From assembly GCA_005776735.1 (NCBI GenBank), contig SXOM01000443.1, positions 1-6,777 on the forward strand: a stretch of DNA of 6,777 bases. The letters are read 5' to 3'. The notes under the pieces are model-generated. The model did no database searches and had not been told where the DNA came from. It saw only the letters and a program-made list of their open reading frames with translations. Origin of the DNA: Pseudomonadota bacterium (GTDB taxonomy: Bacteria > Myxococcota_A > UBA796 > SXON01). Shown one piece after another: positions 1-6,444 of the stretch (position 1 is the first letter of the stretch; every line of letters starts with the position of its first letter). The translations under genes were made by a program, and so were the position numbers.

Positions 1-69
1 CCGTCCCGAAGGCGGCCGACCCCGCCCGGCGCCGCCGGCCGCGGGGCGCACCGGCCGCCTTCGGGACGG
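1..69. terminator. Long nested inverted repeat, probable terminator of the leftward operon
   Basis: Bases 1-17 and 53-69 are a perfect 17-bp inverted repeat (left arm CCGTCCCGAAGGCGGCC). The 35-nt spacer folds further: CCCCGC at 20-25 pairs with GCGGGG at 41-46, and CCGGC at 26-30 pairs with GCCGG at 34-38. The structure begins 26 nt past the TAG stop of the minus-strand ABC transporter gene, where a terminator of that operon would sit. Any U-tract on the minus transcript would lie outside the window, so intrinsic termination cannot be confirmed. It could instead be a bidirectional terminator, a 3'-end stabilising hairpin or a dispersed palindromic repeat. Confidence 0.65.
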
Positions 70-95
70 TCGCGCCGCGGCCGCCCGAGGTGCGG

Positions 96-2636
96 CTACT
101 CCCGCCGTCGGACGACGAGAACCAGCGCACCAAGCAGGAACAACGCCGAGAACAGCCCGAGCCGCGAGCCGAGCTCCGGGAGCGTGAGCCCCAGGTCGTC
201 GGCCTTGTCGCCCTTGAACCCGAGGTTGTACAACGTGCCGCGCAGCTCCATCGCCTCCCACTCCAGGCCGCGCGAACGAGGCGCCCCGAGCTTCTCGCCC
301 GCCTTGACCAGCGCGTCGTAGGCGAAGCGGGCCGGGTTCCACCACGTGAGGTCCTGCGCCATCGCGGGCATGCGCCGCAAGCTCAGGAGGATGCCGGAGA
401 ACGCGATCTGCGGGATGAGGAGCAGCGGCAGGCTGCCGACCGCCCCTTCGGAGCTGGTGTTGATCGCCGACACCAACAGGCCGAGCGCCATCCCGACGAG
501 GCCCGTTCCGGCCGCGACCGCCGAGAACAGGAGGGCGTCGTACCCGAACTCCGAGAAGAAGAGCGGGTGGAGCGCAAGGTTCAACCCGGCGAAGATCGCG
601 CACTGCACCGACACGAGCAGGCCGAGCACGCCGATCTTGCTCGCGAGGTAGGGCGCCGGACGCACGCCGATGCGGCGTTCGCGCAACCAGATCACCCGGT
701 CGGAGATGAGCTCGCGCACCGCCGCGCTCATCCCGAACCACATGCACGACAAGGAGATCATGAACATCATCTCCTTGGTGGGTTGGGGGAAGACGATCCA
801 CATCACGGCGGCGAGGATCGGCGCCTGCGCGATGAGCACGGTGAGACCGCCCAGATCGCGGCTCTTCACCCGCGCGTACCGGCGGAGGAGGGTCCCGAGC
901 TGCGCGACGGCGCCGGGCCGGCGGACCGTCGCCGCGGGGGTGGTGGCGCCGTCGAGCCCGACCCGCAGGCCGAGGAGGGCCTCGCGCATCGCGACGAAGG
1001 TGCGGGCGTCGTCGCTGTTGCGGAAGGCGGCGCCCCACTCGGCCGGGGCCTTGTCGGCGAACCGGTTGAAGATGGCGTCGGGGGTTGCCACGCCGAAGTA
1101 GCGACACGCACGCTCGGGCGGCCCGAAGAACGCGAGGCGGCCGCCGGGGGCGAGCACCAGGAGGTGATCGACCTGCGACACGATCTGCGGCGTGAGGTCG
1201 TGGGTGACGACGAAGACGATGCGGCCCCGATCGGCGAGCTGGCGCACCAGGCGCACGATGTCCTGGGAGGCGCGCGGATCCAGGCCGCTGGTGGGCTCGT
1301 CGAGGAACAAGACCCGCATGCTGCGGGCGAGCAGCTCCTGGCCGAGGTTCACCCGCTTGCGCTGCCCGCCGGAGATGCCGCGGCGGAGGGCGTCGCCGAT
1401 GCGCGAGGCGCGGATGTGCTCGATGCCGAGCTCGCCGAGCACCCGCCGCACCTCGACGTCGACCTCGTCGCTGGTGGCGCTCGCCGGCAACCGCAAGCGG
1501 GCCCCGAAGCGGAGGCTCTCCTGCACGGTGAGCTCGGGGTGGACGATGTCGTCCTGGGGCACGATGCCGACGCTCTCCCGCTCGGCGCGCAGCTCGACGT
1601 GGAAGTCGCGGCCGTCGAGGGTGACCTCGCCGGTGTCGGCCGGCGTGACGCCCGCGATGGCGTTGAGCAGCGTGGTCTTGCCGAAGCCGGAGGGCCCGAT
1701 CATCGCCACGACCTCGCCCGAGAAGACGGTGAAGCTGACGTCGTCGAGCAGCGACACGTCGCCGATGGTGCGGGTCAGCCGCCGCATCGACAACGCCGCC
1801 ACCTGCCGGTCGCCGGAGACCTCGACGGCGTCCTGCCCGGGGGAGAGCCGCAGGGTGTACGGCCCGATGCGCAGCTCGTCGGCGAGGCCGAACGGCGCGG
1901 CGTTGACCGGCGTGCCGTTGAGCACGGTGGGCCGGCCGGACTCGGCGTCGACCACCCGCCAACCCTGCGCCGTCCGCTTGAGCTCCGCGTGCCGGGCGGC
2001 GACCTGCGGGTCGCCGAGGAGCACCTCGCAGGCCGGGGAGCGCCCGAGCCGCACGACGTCGGCCCCGAGCGGCACGGTCCACTTCCCCGAGGCGATGGCC
2101 GGGTCGTGGCGCCGGTACAAGGTGGAGAACACCACCGGGTCGATGCCGAGGCCCTCAGCGGCCACCCCCAGCCGCAGCAGATCGTCGCGGCCGACCGCGC
2201 CGTCGGCGGCGTAGACCGCGAAGAGGCTGTCGAGCAACAGCAGCGCGTGGCCGGAGCCGTGTTTGCGGGCGAAGTCGTCGAGGTCGAGGTCGGCTTCGTC
2301 TTCGTGCACCAGCTCGCGCCCCGCGATGTCGCCGAAGCGCGCCACAAACGCTTCGAGCTCGGCGGCGCTCACGCGGCCGCGGTACTCGGGGCGCTCGACC
2401 AGGGCCAACAAGGCGTCGACCGCGGCCGGCTCCAACGCCGAACGGCGCGCGACCGCTTCGCGCAGCGCCGGGCGCCGCCCGGGCAACGCTTCGGCCGCGG
2501 GGACCGCGACCGAAACCAGGAGCAGCGCGAAGTCGACGGCATACGCCACCGCCTCGGGCGCCGGCAGCGGCACCGAGGCCGCTTGCAGCCCCGCCAGGAC
2601 GCGCGCGCTGCGCGAAGTGGCGCCGGGCTCGGACAC
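96..2636 (-). CDS. TerB-like/FHA/ABC ATPase/ABC-2 permease fusion (ABCG-like half-transporter)
   Basis: An 846-residue inner-membrane ABC half-transporter that probably dimerises. Domain order: a helical N-terminus; a TerB-like region at about 66-180 (AVYAADGAVGRDDLLRLG pattern at about 140-157); an FHA domain at about 186-266 (GR 198-199, NGT 240-242); an ABC ATPase at about 284-505; and an ABC-2 type permease at about 585-843 with roughly six hydrophobic segments. The ATPase has every catalytic motif: Walker A GPSGFGKTT 314-322, Q-loop Gln361, signature ISGGQ 421-425, Walker B VLFLDEP 442-448 and H-loop His479. ATPase-before-permease order with a C-terminal ABC-2 domain is typical of ABCG-type exporters; Mycobacterium Rv1747 is a known FHA-ABC-permease example controlled by Ser/Thr kinases. 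The FHA Ser that usually contacts phosphothreonine (VSxRH) is Ala here (QVAARH). The GTG start lies 2 nt after the stop of the upstream secreted-protein gene, with no strong Shine-Dalgarno, so translational coupling is likely. The substrate is unknown. Confidence 0.93.
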   Translation of the reverse strand: MSEPGATSRSARVLAGLQAASVPLPAPEAVAYAVDFALLLVSVAVPAAEALPGRRPALREAVARRSALEPAAVDALLALVERPEYRGRVSAAELEAFVARFGDIAGRELVHEDEADLDLDDFARKHGSGHALLLLDSLFAVYAADGAVGRDDLLRLGVAAEGLGIDPVVFSTLYRRHDPAIASGKWTVPLGADVVRLGRSPACEVLLGDPQVAARHAELKRTAQGWRVVDAESGRPTVLNGTPVNAAPFGLADELRIGPYTLRLSPGQDAVEVSGDRQVAALSMRRLTRTIGDVSLLDDVSFTVFSGEVVAMIGPSGFGKTTLLNAIAGVTPADTGEVTLDGRDFHVELRAERESVGIVPQDDIVHPELTVQESLRFGARLRLPASATSDEVDVEVRRVLGELGIEHIRASRIGDALRRGISGGQRKRVNLGQELLARSMRVLFLDEPTSGLDPRASQDIVRLVRQLADRGRIVFVVTHDLTPQIVSQVDHLLVLAPGGRLAFFGPPERACRYFGVATPDAIFNRFADKAPAEWGAAFRNSDDARTFVAMREALLGLRVGLDGATTPAATVRRPGAVAQLGTLLRRYARVKSRDLGGLTVLIAQAPILAAVMWIVFPQPTKEMMFMISLSCMWFGMSAAVRELISDRVIWLRERRIGVRPAPYLASKIGVLGLLVSVQCAIFAGLNLALHPLFFSEFGYDALLFSAVAAGTGLVGMALGLLVSAINTSSEGAVGSLPLLLIPQIAFSGILLSLRRMPAMAQDLTWWNPARFAYDALVKAGEKLGAPRSRGLEWEAMELRGTLYNLGFKGDKADDLGLTLPELGSRLGLFSALFLLGALVLVVRRRE

Positions 2637-2638
2637 GC

Positions 2639-3052
2639 CTACTTGTAGGTGACCGCGGTGGCGATGCCGCCCTTGGTGGCGGCGTCCTTGGTCTGCGTCG
2701 CGTGCACCGCGATGTAGAACGTGTCGGTGGAGGCAGCCCGGTAGGTGACCGTGGGCTCACGGTCCTTGCTCGAGTCCTTCGCGACTTCGTTGCCGAGCGA
2801 GTCGTACAGGACGATGTCGGCGTTGACCACCGCGTCGTCGCCGCACACCATCAGCTTGTACTCGGTGCCCGCGTACAACGTGACCAGGTAGATGCGATGT
2901 TCGCCCTGGCCGAGGGTGGCGTTGGTGGCGGTGCGCACCGCCCAGCCGGAGTTGTAGCCTTCCCAGATCTTGGTCTTGAGGCACGTCTCGGCGGCGGCTT
3001 CGTCGGCCAGCGCGGCAGAGGAGAAGGCGGCGAGGAAGAGGGCGGTCAGCAT
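2639..3052 (-). CDS. Small secreted protein, probable beta-sandwich
   Basis: A 137-residue protein whose function I do not recognise. Residues 1-16 look like a Sec signal peptide: a hydrophobic stretch, then Ala14-Leu-Ala16 before Asp17. The n-region has no Lys or Arg, which is unusual. The mature part of about 121 residues alternates hydrophobic and polar residues in short strands (IYLVTLY at 54-60, DIVLYD at 79-84, TFYIAVHA at 111-118). This is reminiscent of bacterial pre-peptidase C-terminal (PPC)-like beta-sandwich domains, a resemblance judged by eye only. Cys24 and Cys70 could form one disulfide in the periplasm. The ATG is supported by GGAG 10 nt upstream. The gene lies 13 nt after the lipoprotein gene and 2 nt before the ABC transporter gene, so it is very probably cotranscribed with both. 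It could be an envelope accessory factor of the transporter or an exported effector. Confidence 0.82.
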   Translation of the reverse strand: MLTALFLAAFSSAALADEAAAETCLKTKIWEGYNSGWAVRTATNATLGQGEHRIYLVTLYAGTEYKLMVCGDDAVVNADIVLYDSLGNEVAKDSSKDREPTVTYRAASTDTFYIAVHATQTKDAATKGGIATAVTYK

Positions 3053-3062
3053 GATCGGGGGG

Positions 3063-3066
3063 CTCC
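3063..3066 (-). promoter_or_regulatory. Ribosome binding site overlapping the upstream stop codon
   Basis: On the minus strand the lipoprotein gene ends in TAG, and its final G is the first base of GGAG, which lies 10 nt before the ATG of the secreted-protein gene. The overlap fixes the ATG at 3052 as the start, rather than any in-frame position further upstream inside the lipoprotein gene, and suggests terminating ribosomes reinitiate there. Confidence 0.6.
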
Positions 3067-3899
3067 TACAACAGCGCCAGGACGGCGTCGGTCTGCGACT
3101 TGACTTCCTTGACGTCGTCGATCGACAGCGTGGGCTTGCTGGCGATCTCCTTGAGCTTGGTGAGCGTGCCGTGGAGCTGCTTGAGCACCTCGTCGGGGGC
3201 CTTGCCCGCACCTTCGACCTCGACGTACTTCAGGAAGTAGTCGGCGACCTGGGGCTGACGGAGCAGCTCGGTGCCCGCCGTGGTGTTGTTCGCGGCGACG
3301 ATGGCGGCGCTGACGAGGTTGCTGCCCTCGAGCCAGGAGCCGGCCTGGATGAGCGGCACGGCGCGCTCCCCCGCTTCGAACTTGATCTCGGGGATGATGG
3401 CCCCGTGCATCTCGTCGAGCTCCTTGACCAGGTCTTCGCGGGAGACGGAGTTGTTGGTGACGCGCGCGTTGATGTCGTCGATCGTGGCCGCGATGTCGGC
3501 CCCGCCGCCGAGCGCGGTCATGCCCGCCTTGACCGTGGCCAGGCGCGCGGTGAGCTTTTCGGGCGGGGCATCCTTGACCGTGAGCAGCGCGTCGGCCATG
3601 GCGACGCCGGTGCGGACGGCGATGACGTCCTTGTTCTCGATGTCCATCTTCAGGGCGCGGTCGGAGACCATGCTGCTGAGGCCGGTGGCGATGCCCGCCT
3701 TGTCGAGCGCCTTCTGCATTTCGGCCGGAGACGGCACCAACGCGACGTTCTCGGCCGCCGCTTCGAGCGTGGCCTTGTCGAGCTTGGGCGGCCCCGCCGG
3801 CTCGGCGGGCTCCGCAGGCTTGACCGGCTCGGCCGGCTTCTCATCCGAGGAGCAGGCGGCAAGGTGGAGCAAGCCGACGAAGAGAACGGACGACAGCAT
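3066..3899 (-). CDS. Helical outer-membrane-type lipoprotein, unknown function
   Basis: A 277-residue lipoprotein of no family I can name. A short hydrophobic signal ends in the lipobox LAAC, with lipidated Cys16. Ser follows at +2 rather than Asp, which in Gram-negatives usually means sorting to the outer membrane. Residues 20-38 are a Pro/Ala/Glu/Lys tether with PAEP repeats. The rest, from about 40 to 277, reads as mostly alpha-helical, Ala/Leu/Lys/Glu-rich and soluble, with no further membrane segment and no obvious catalytic motif. The ATG is chosen because GGAGG (3906-3910) lies 6 nt upstream and the signal peptide begins exactly there; the frame stays open far upstream only because it lacks stops. 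The gene is first in the probable lipoprotein, secreted-protein, ABC-transporter operon and has its own candidate promoter. A structural or substrate-handling role at the outer membrane for the transporter is possible but inferred from context alone. Confidence 0.88.
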   Translation of the reverse strand: MLSSVLFVGLLHLAACSSDEKPAEPVKPAEPAEPAGPPKLDKATLEAAAENVALVPSPAEMQKALDKAGIATGLSSMVSDRALKMDIENKDVIAVRTGVAMADALLTVKDAPPEKLTARLATVKAGMTALGGGADIAATIDDINARVTNNSVSREDLVKELDEMHGAIIPEIKFEAGERAVPLIQAGSWLEGSNLVSAAIVAANNTTAGTELLRQPQVADYFLKYVEVEGAGKAPDEVLKQLHGTLTKLKEIASKPTLSIDDVKEVKSQTDAVLALL

Positions 3900-3905
3900 C
3901 AGGAA

Positions 3906-3910
3906 CCTCC
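3906..3910 (-). promoter_or_regulatory. Shine-Dalgarno site of the lipoprotein gene
   Basis: The minus strand reads GGAGG, then TTCCTG, then ATG. This is a full-strength site at ideal spacing and decides the start of the lipoprotein gene inside a much longer open frame. Confidence 0.8.
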
Positions 3911-3925
3911 AGCACGGGGCACGCA

Positions 3926-3954
3926 AGGGTACGCCGCCCCCTTCCGGTGTGCAA
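3926..3954 (-). promoter_or_regulatory. Candidate sigma70-type promoter for the lipoprotein-transporter operon
   Basis: On the minus strand TTGCAC (3954-3949) and TACCCT (3931-3926) are separated by exactly 17 nt, against consensus TTGACA and TATAAT. The -10 box lies 26 nt before the lipoprotein ATG, leaving room for a short leader containing the GGAGG site. In DNA this GC-rich, two half-matching hexamers at ideal spacing are notable but not decisive. The 83-bp gap has no convincing terminator, so read-through from the methyltransferase gene may also feed the operon. Confidence 0.42.
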
Positions 3955-3982
3955 CCCCCCGGCGTCCAGCTTTCGCCAAACA

Positions 3983-5383
3983 TCAGCGCAGAGCGGCACC
4001 CACCGCGACCAGCCCCGCGCTCCCCGCCTCGTACGCGCGCACCTCGGCCAGCCCGGCGGACTCGAGCAGGTCGCGGAGCGTGGGCAACGAGCGGCGCACC
4101 ATCGGCCACATCAACAGGTGGCGGAAGATGAGGTCGTCGGCCGCCGGCGCCATCGCGGTGAGCACCACCCGGCCGTGGGGACCGAGCTGGCGGACGATGG
4201 CCCCGAGCAAGGTGACCACGACCCGCTCGGGCAGGAACTCGAGCAGGCCGTCGATGACGACCACGTCCTGCGGCGGGTAGGCGAGCCGGAGCTTCCCGCG
4301 GCACAACGCGCCGAGGTCGGACTGCACCAGGCGCAGGCGCACGTTGCGCGGGCGGCCCTGCAGGCGCGTCTCGACGACCTGGAGCGCGTCGCGCGAACCT
4401 TCGAGGCACACGATCTCGGCGCCGCCGAGGCGCGCGAGGCGATCGAGCTCCTCGACCAACAAGCACCCGCTGTTGGCCCCGAGCGCCAGAAGGCGCGCGG
4501 GCGGGTGGGTGGGGAGCGACTCGGAGACCAATTGCGCCGCCAGCGCCCGCCGCTCGCGCAGGGCCCGCGCGCTCGGGAGGTCCATCAGCCACCCGTCGAT
4601 CATCTCGCCGAGGGCGCCGTCGCCTTCGGGCTTGTGCGCCGCCACGTGCGCGATGGACCACGGGTCGCCCACCCAACGGTCCACGCGGTCGTTGGCCATC
4701 TCGCCGAAGTGGGAGCGCATGACGTAGGGGTGCAGCTCGCGCGCGAGCTCCTTGCCCGCCGCGTCCTGCTCTTCGCGGCCCAGGCGCGCGAACGTGGACT
4801 CGACCTCGACCTGGAAGCTGTGCAGCGCGGCGAGCACCCGCTGGTTGGCGGCGACCTTGTCGCGCCGGATGAGCGGCTCGAGCTCGACCAGCATCTCGCG
4901 CACCCGCGAGGCGAGCACCCGCGCCTGCTGCGCCGCCGACTCGCTCCCCGCCCCCCGGCCGCCCGCGAGGGCGCCCATCATGGCGTTGGTGGTGATGGTG
5001 CGGCTGCGCTCGACCGCGAGGCCGGCCAGCGCCCGGTAGAACGCGGCCGCGAACGGCGGATCGGCCTCGAGGACCCGCAACAGCGCGCCGCGGTCCCACC
5101 GCTGACACACCGACGTCTCCCCCGCGCGCACGTCGGCCGTGCGCGTCTGTTCGTGGAGGAAGCCCATCTCGCCGACCATGTGCCCTCGACCGATGACGTC
5201 GAGCACGACCGCGGGCTGCTGGCGGCTGTCGATCACCTCGAGCTCCCCTTCGACCAGGCGGTAGAAGTCGCCGCCTCGCTCCCCGCGGCGGATGAGGTAC
5301 TCGCCGCGGGCGAGGCGCACGGTGGTCGCCACCGCCAGAAGCCGCTCACGATCGCGCTCGGCCAGCCGCTCCAGGAAGTCCAC
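3983..5383 (-). CDS. Cyclic-nucleotide-binding domain/PhcB-like SAM methyltransferase
   Basis: A 466-residue cytoplasmic protein joining a sensor to an enzyme. Residues about 3-117 form a CRP/PKA-type cyclic-nucleotide-binding domain (GEYLIRRGERGGDFYRLVEG at 27-46). Its phosphate cassette, GEMGFLHEQTRTADV at 71-85, retains the ribose-binding Glu72 and phosphate-binding Arg81. A helical linker with an HPY...VGDPWS stretch (218-243) and a GWLMDLPSARALRERR stretch (264-279) follows. The Rossmann methyltransferase spans about 295-466: motif I LLALGANSG 298-306, acidic Glu328 after strand 2, Asp356, and IDGLLEFLPERV 377-388. These sequences follow the pattern of the PhcB-like group, annotated for 3-hydroxy fatty-acid methyl-ester (extracellular factor) synthesis in Ralstonia relatives. 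Motif I is degenerate compared with the usual GCGP. No ATG is available, so GTG 5383 is chosen; it starts the protein just before the sensor domain, with GGGAG 15 nt upstream, rather far. Extending the frame to 5866 would only overlap the divergent gene. Substrate and nucleotide ligand are unproven. Confidence 0.86.
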   Translation of the reverse strand: MDFLERLAERDRERLLAVATTVRLARGEYLIRRGERGGDFYRLVEGELEVIDSRQQPAVVLDVIGRGHMVGEMGFLHEQTRTADVRAGETSVCQRWDRGALLRVLEADPPFAAAFYRALAGLAVERSRTITTNAMMGALAGGRGAGSESAAQQARVLASRVREMLVELEPLIRRDKVAANQRVLAALHSFQVEVESTFARLGREEQDAAGKELARELHPYVMRSHFGEMANDRVDRWVGDPWSIAHVAAHKPEGDGALGEMIDGWLMDLPSARALRERRALAAQLVSESLPTHPPARLLALGANSGCLLVEELDRLARLGGAEIVCLEGSRDALQVVETRLQGRPRNVRLRLVQSDLGALCRGKLRLAYPPQDVVVIDGLLEFLPERVVVTLLGAIVRQLGPHGRVVLTAMAPAADDLIFRHLLMWPMVRRSLPTLRDLLESAGLAEVRAYEAGSAGLVAVGAALR

Positions 5384-5464
5384 GCCGCCCGGTAACCGCT
5401 CCCACCGGCGCCCGCCGCGGCGGCGGCGAGCGCTCCCGGTTAGACCGCCCGGCGAGGACGGAAC
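5384..5464. promoter_or_regulatory. Divergent intergenic region with a 12-bp perfect palindrome
   Basis: These 81 bp must hold the upstream control of both the leftward methyltransferase gene and the rightward two-gene operon. CCGCCGCGGCGG at 5412-5423 is a perfect palindrome near the middle, flanked by related GGTAACC (5391-5397) and GGTTAGACC (5438-5446) sequences in roughly inverted arrangement. I see no convincing -35/-10 pair in either direction. A regulator site is possible, but GC-rich palindromes arise easily by chance here. Confidence 0.25.
5454..5458 (+). promoter_or_regulatory. Shine-Dalgarno site of the polyproline-hinge protein gene
   Basis: GAGGA lies 6 nt before the ATG at 5465, an ideal distance, and supports that start for the first gene of the rightward operon. 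Confidence 0.7.
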
Positions 5465-5989
5465 ATGAACGGGGTCGAGGAAGCGGTCGCCCGCCTGCGC
5501 AACGCCGGGTACGCCGAGCGGGAGACCATCAAGGCCGAGCTGATCGCGGCCATCCGCGGCGAGGGCGGCGCCGCGGTGCGCGAAGCGGTCGACTACGCCC
5601 GCAAGGGCGAGCCGCTCGAAGTGCAATGGGAGCTCGAAGAGGTGCTCGAGGCCACCGCCGCGCCCAAGCCGGCCGCCGCCGCGCCGCCCCCCCCGCCGCC
5701 GCCCGAACCGCCGCCCGACCCGAACCGGCCGCTCACCGCCAAGGACCTCGTGCTGGTCTACGACGATCCGCGCGGGCTCTTGCTGCACAAGGCGAAGGTC
5801 GGCGACCGCTGGTTCGCCACCCAGGTCGACCCGCGCACCCGCCAGCCGCAGACGTTCGAGCTGCACCCGCAGGAGGTCACCCAGCTCAAGACCAGCCTCG
5901 CGGGCAGCCCCTACTGGGTGCTCGGCGCCGATCCGGCCGCCGCCGCGCCCAAGGCGGCGCCCGCCGCCAAGCCGCCCGGGATGCGGTGA
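5465..5989 (+). CDS. Unrecognised two-domain protein with polyproline hinge
   Basis: A 174-residue cytoplasmic protein with no signal peptide or membrane segment; I cannot assign a family. Residues 1-63 read as amphipathic helices rich in Glu, Ala and Arg, ending in QWELEEVLEA. Residues 65-89 are an Ala/Pro linker containing seven consecutive prolines (74-80), so smooth translation probably needs EF-P. Residues 90-154 look like a compact alpha/beta domain (LVLVYDD at 95-101, LLLHKAKVGDRWFATQVD at 105-122, SPYWVLG at 148-154). The last 20 residues are an Ala/Pro/Lys tail. The start is supported by GAGGA at 6 nt. The stop overlaps the GTG of the C_GCxxG_C_C gene, so the two are translationally coupled and may act together. 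A run of eight C at 5687-5694 encodes part of the proline tract and is a possible site of slippage or sequencing error. Confidence 0.85.
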   Translation: MNGVEEAVARLRNAGYAERETIKAELIAAIRGEGGAAVREAVDYARKGEPLEVQWELEEVLEATAAPKPAAAAPPPPPPPEPPPDPNRPLTAKDLVLVYDDPRGLLLHKAKVGDRWFATQVDPRTRQPQTFELHPQEVTQLKTSLAGSPYWVLGADPAAAAPKAAPAAKPPGMR

Positions 5990-6444
5990 CGCGCGACGCG
6001 TATGTCGCGGCCGCCCGGGCCCACGCCGAGCGGCTCTACGCCGGCGTCGAGGTGCCCCACCACAGCTGCGGCATCGCGCTGGCGGCCACCTTCGGCCTGC
6101 CCACCGCGAGCTACCAGGCGCTCCGCAAGGGTGGCCTCACCGGGCTCGGCCCCTGCGGCGCGATCCAGGCCGGCGTGCTCGTGCTCGGCGAGCTGCTGGG
6201 CGACCCGTCGCCCACCGGCGCCCCCACGCCGGAGCTGCGAGAGGGGGTGCGCCGCTACCGCGACGCCATCGCCGAGAGCGTCGACGCCGCGGTCGACGCG
6301 AGCTGTGACGCCCGCACCGCGGCGTTCCCCGAGTTCGCGAGCCCCGCAAGGCTACAGAGCTGCGTGAGCCTCGCGGGCCGCGCCGCCGCCGCGGTGGCAG
6401 GGACCCTCTGGGACCTGGGTCGGAGCGTGCCGATCGGGGGATGA
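5986..6444 (+). CDS. C_GCxxG_C_C family putative redox protein
   Basis: A 152-residue soluble protein. Its four cysteines (28, 57, 107, 126) follow the spacing of the C_GCAxxG_C_C family (putative redox-active proteins): HSCGIALAATFG at 26-37, the Gly-rich GLTGLGPCGAIQAGVLVLG at 50-68, SCDA at 106-109 and SCVSLAG at 125-131. In this copy the residue before the second Cys is Pro (GPCG) rather than the common Gly. Members have been suggested to bind metal or take part in electron transfer, but the reaction is not established. Length is near normal for the family. The GTG start shares bases with the upstream TGA (GTGA at 5986-5989), a classic coupling arrangement. An in-frame ATG at 5626 lies inside the preceding gene and would add about 120 low-complexity Arg/Ala residues, so it is rejected. 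Pairing with the polyproline-hinge protein suggests a shared, unknown task. Confidence 0.87.
   Translation: MTRDAYVAAARAHAERLYAGVEVPHHSCGIALAATFGLPTASYQALRKGGLTGLGPCGAIQAGVLVLGELLGDPSPTGAPTPELREGVRRYRDAIAESVDAAVDASCDARTAAFPEFASPARLQSCVSLAGRAAAAVAGTLWDLGRSVPIGG

Noticed and set aside
90..2648. An 852-codon plus-strand open frame covering the whole transporter gene
   Set aside because: Its translation is Arg/Gly/Glu/Ala low complexity without recognisable domains. The minus strand encodes a complete set of ABC motifs, and stop codons are rare antisense in GC-rich genes.
3947..3965. CCGG-flanked hairpin as a terminator for the methyltransferase gene
   Set aside because: The stem is only about 4 bp with no T-run and overlaps the better-supported promoter.
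3900..5108. Upstream extension of the lipoprotein frame to 5108
   Set aside because: The lipoprotein signal peptide starts at 3899 with GGAGG 6 nt upstream. The extension is antisense-like Arg/Ala/Pro sequence in another frame of the methyltransferase gene.
5384..5866. N-terminal extension of the methyltransferase to an ATG at 5866
   Set aside because: It would overlap most of the divergent gene, which has a good Shine-Dalgarno and coherent protein features, and the added residues are low-complexity Arg/Gly/Leu.
5626..5985. ATG at 5626 as start of the C_GCxxG_C_C gene
   Set aside because: It lies inside the upstream gene and adds low-complexity residues. GTG at 5986 gives normal family length and a typical GTGA overlap.
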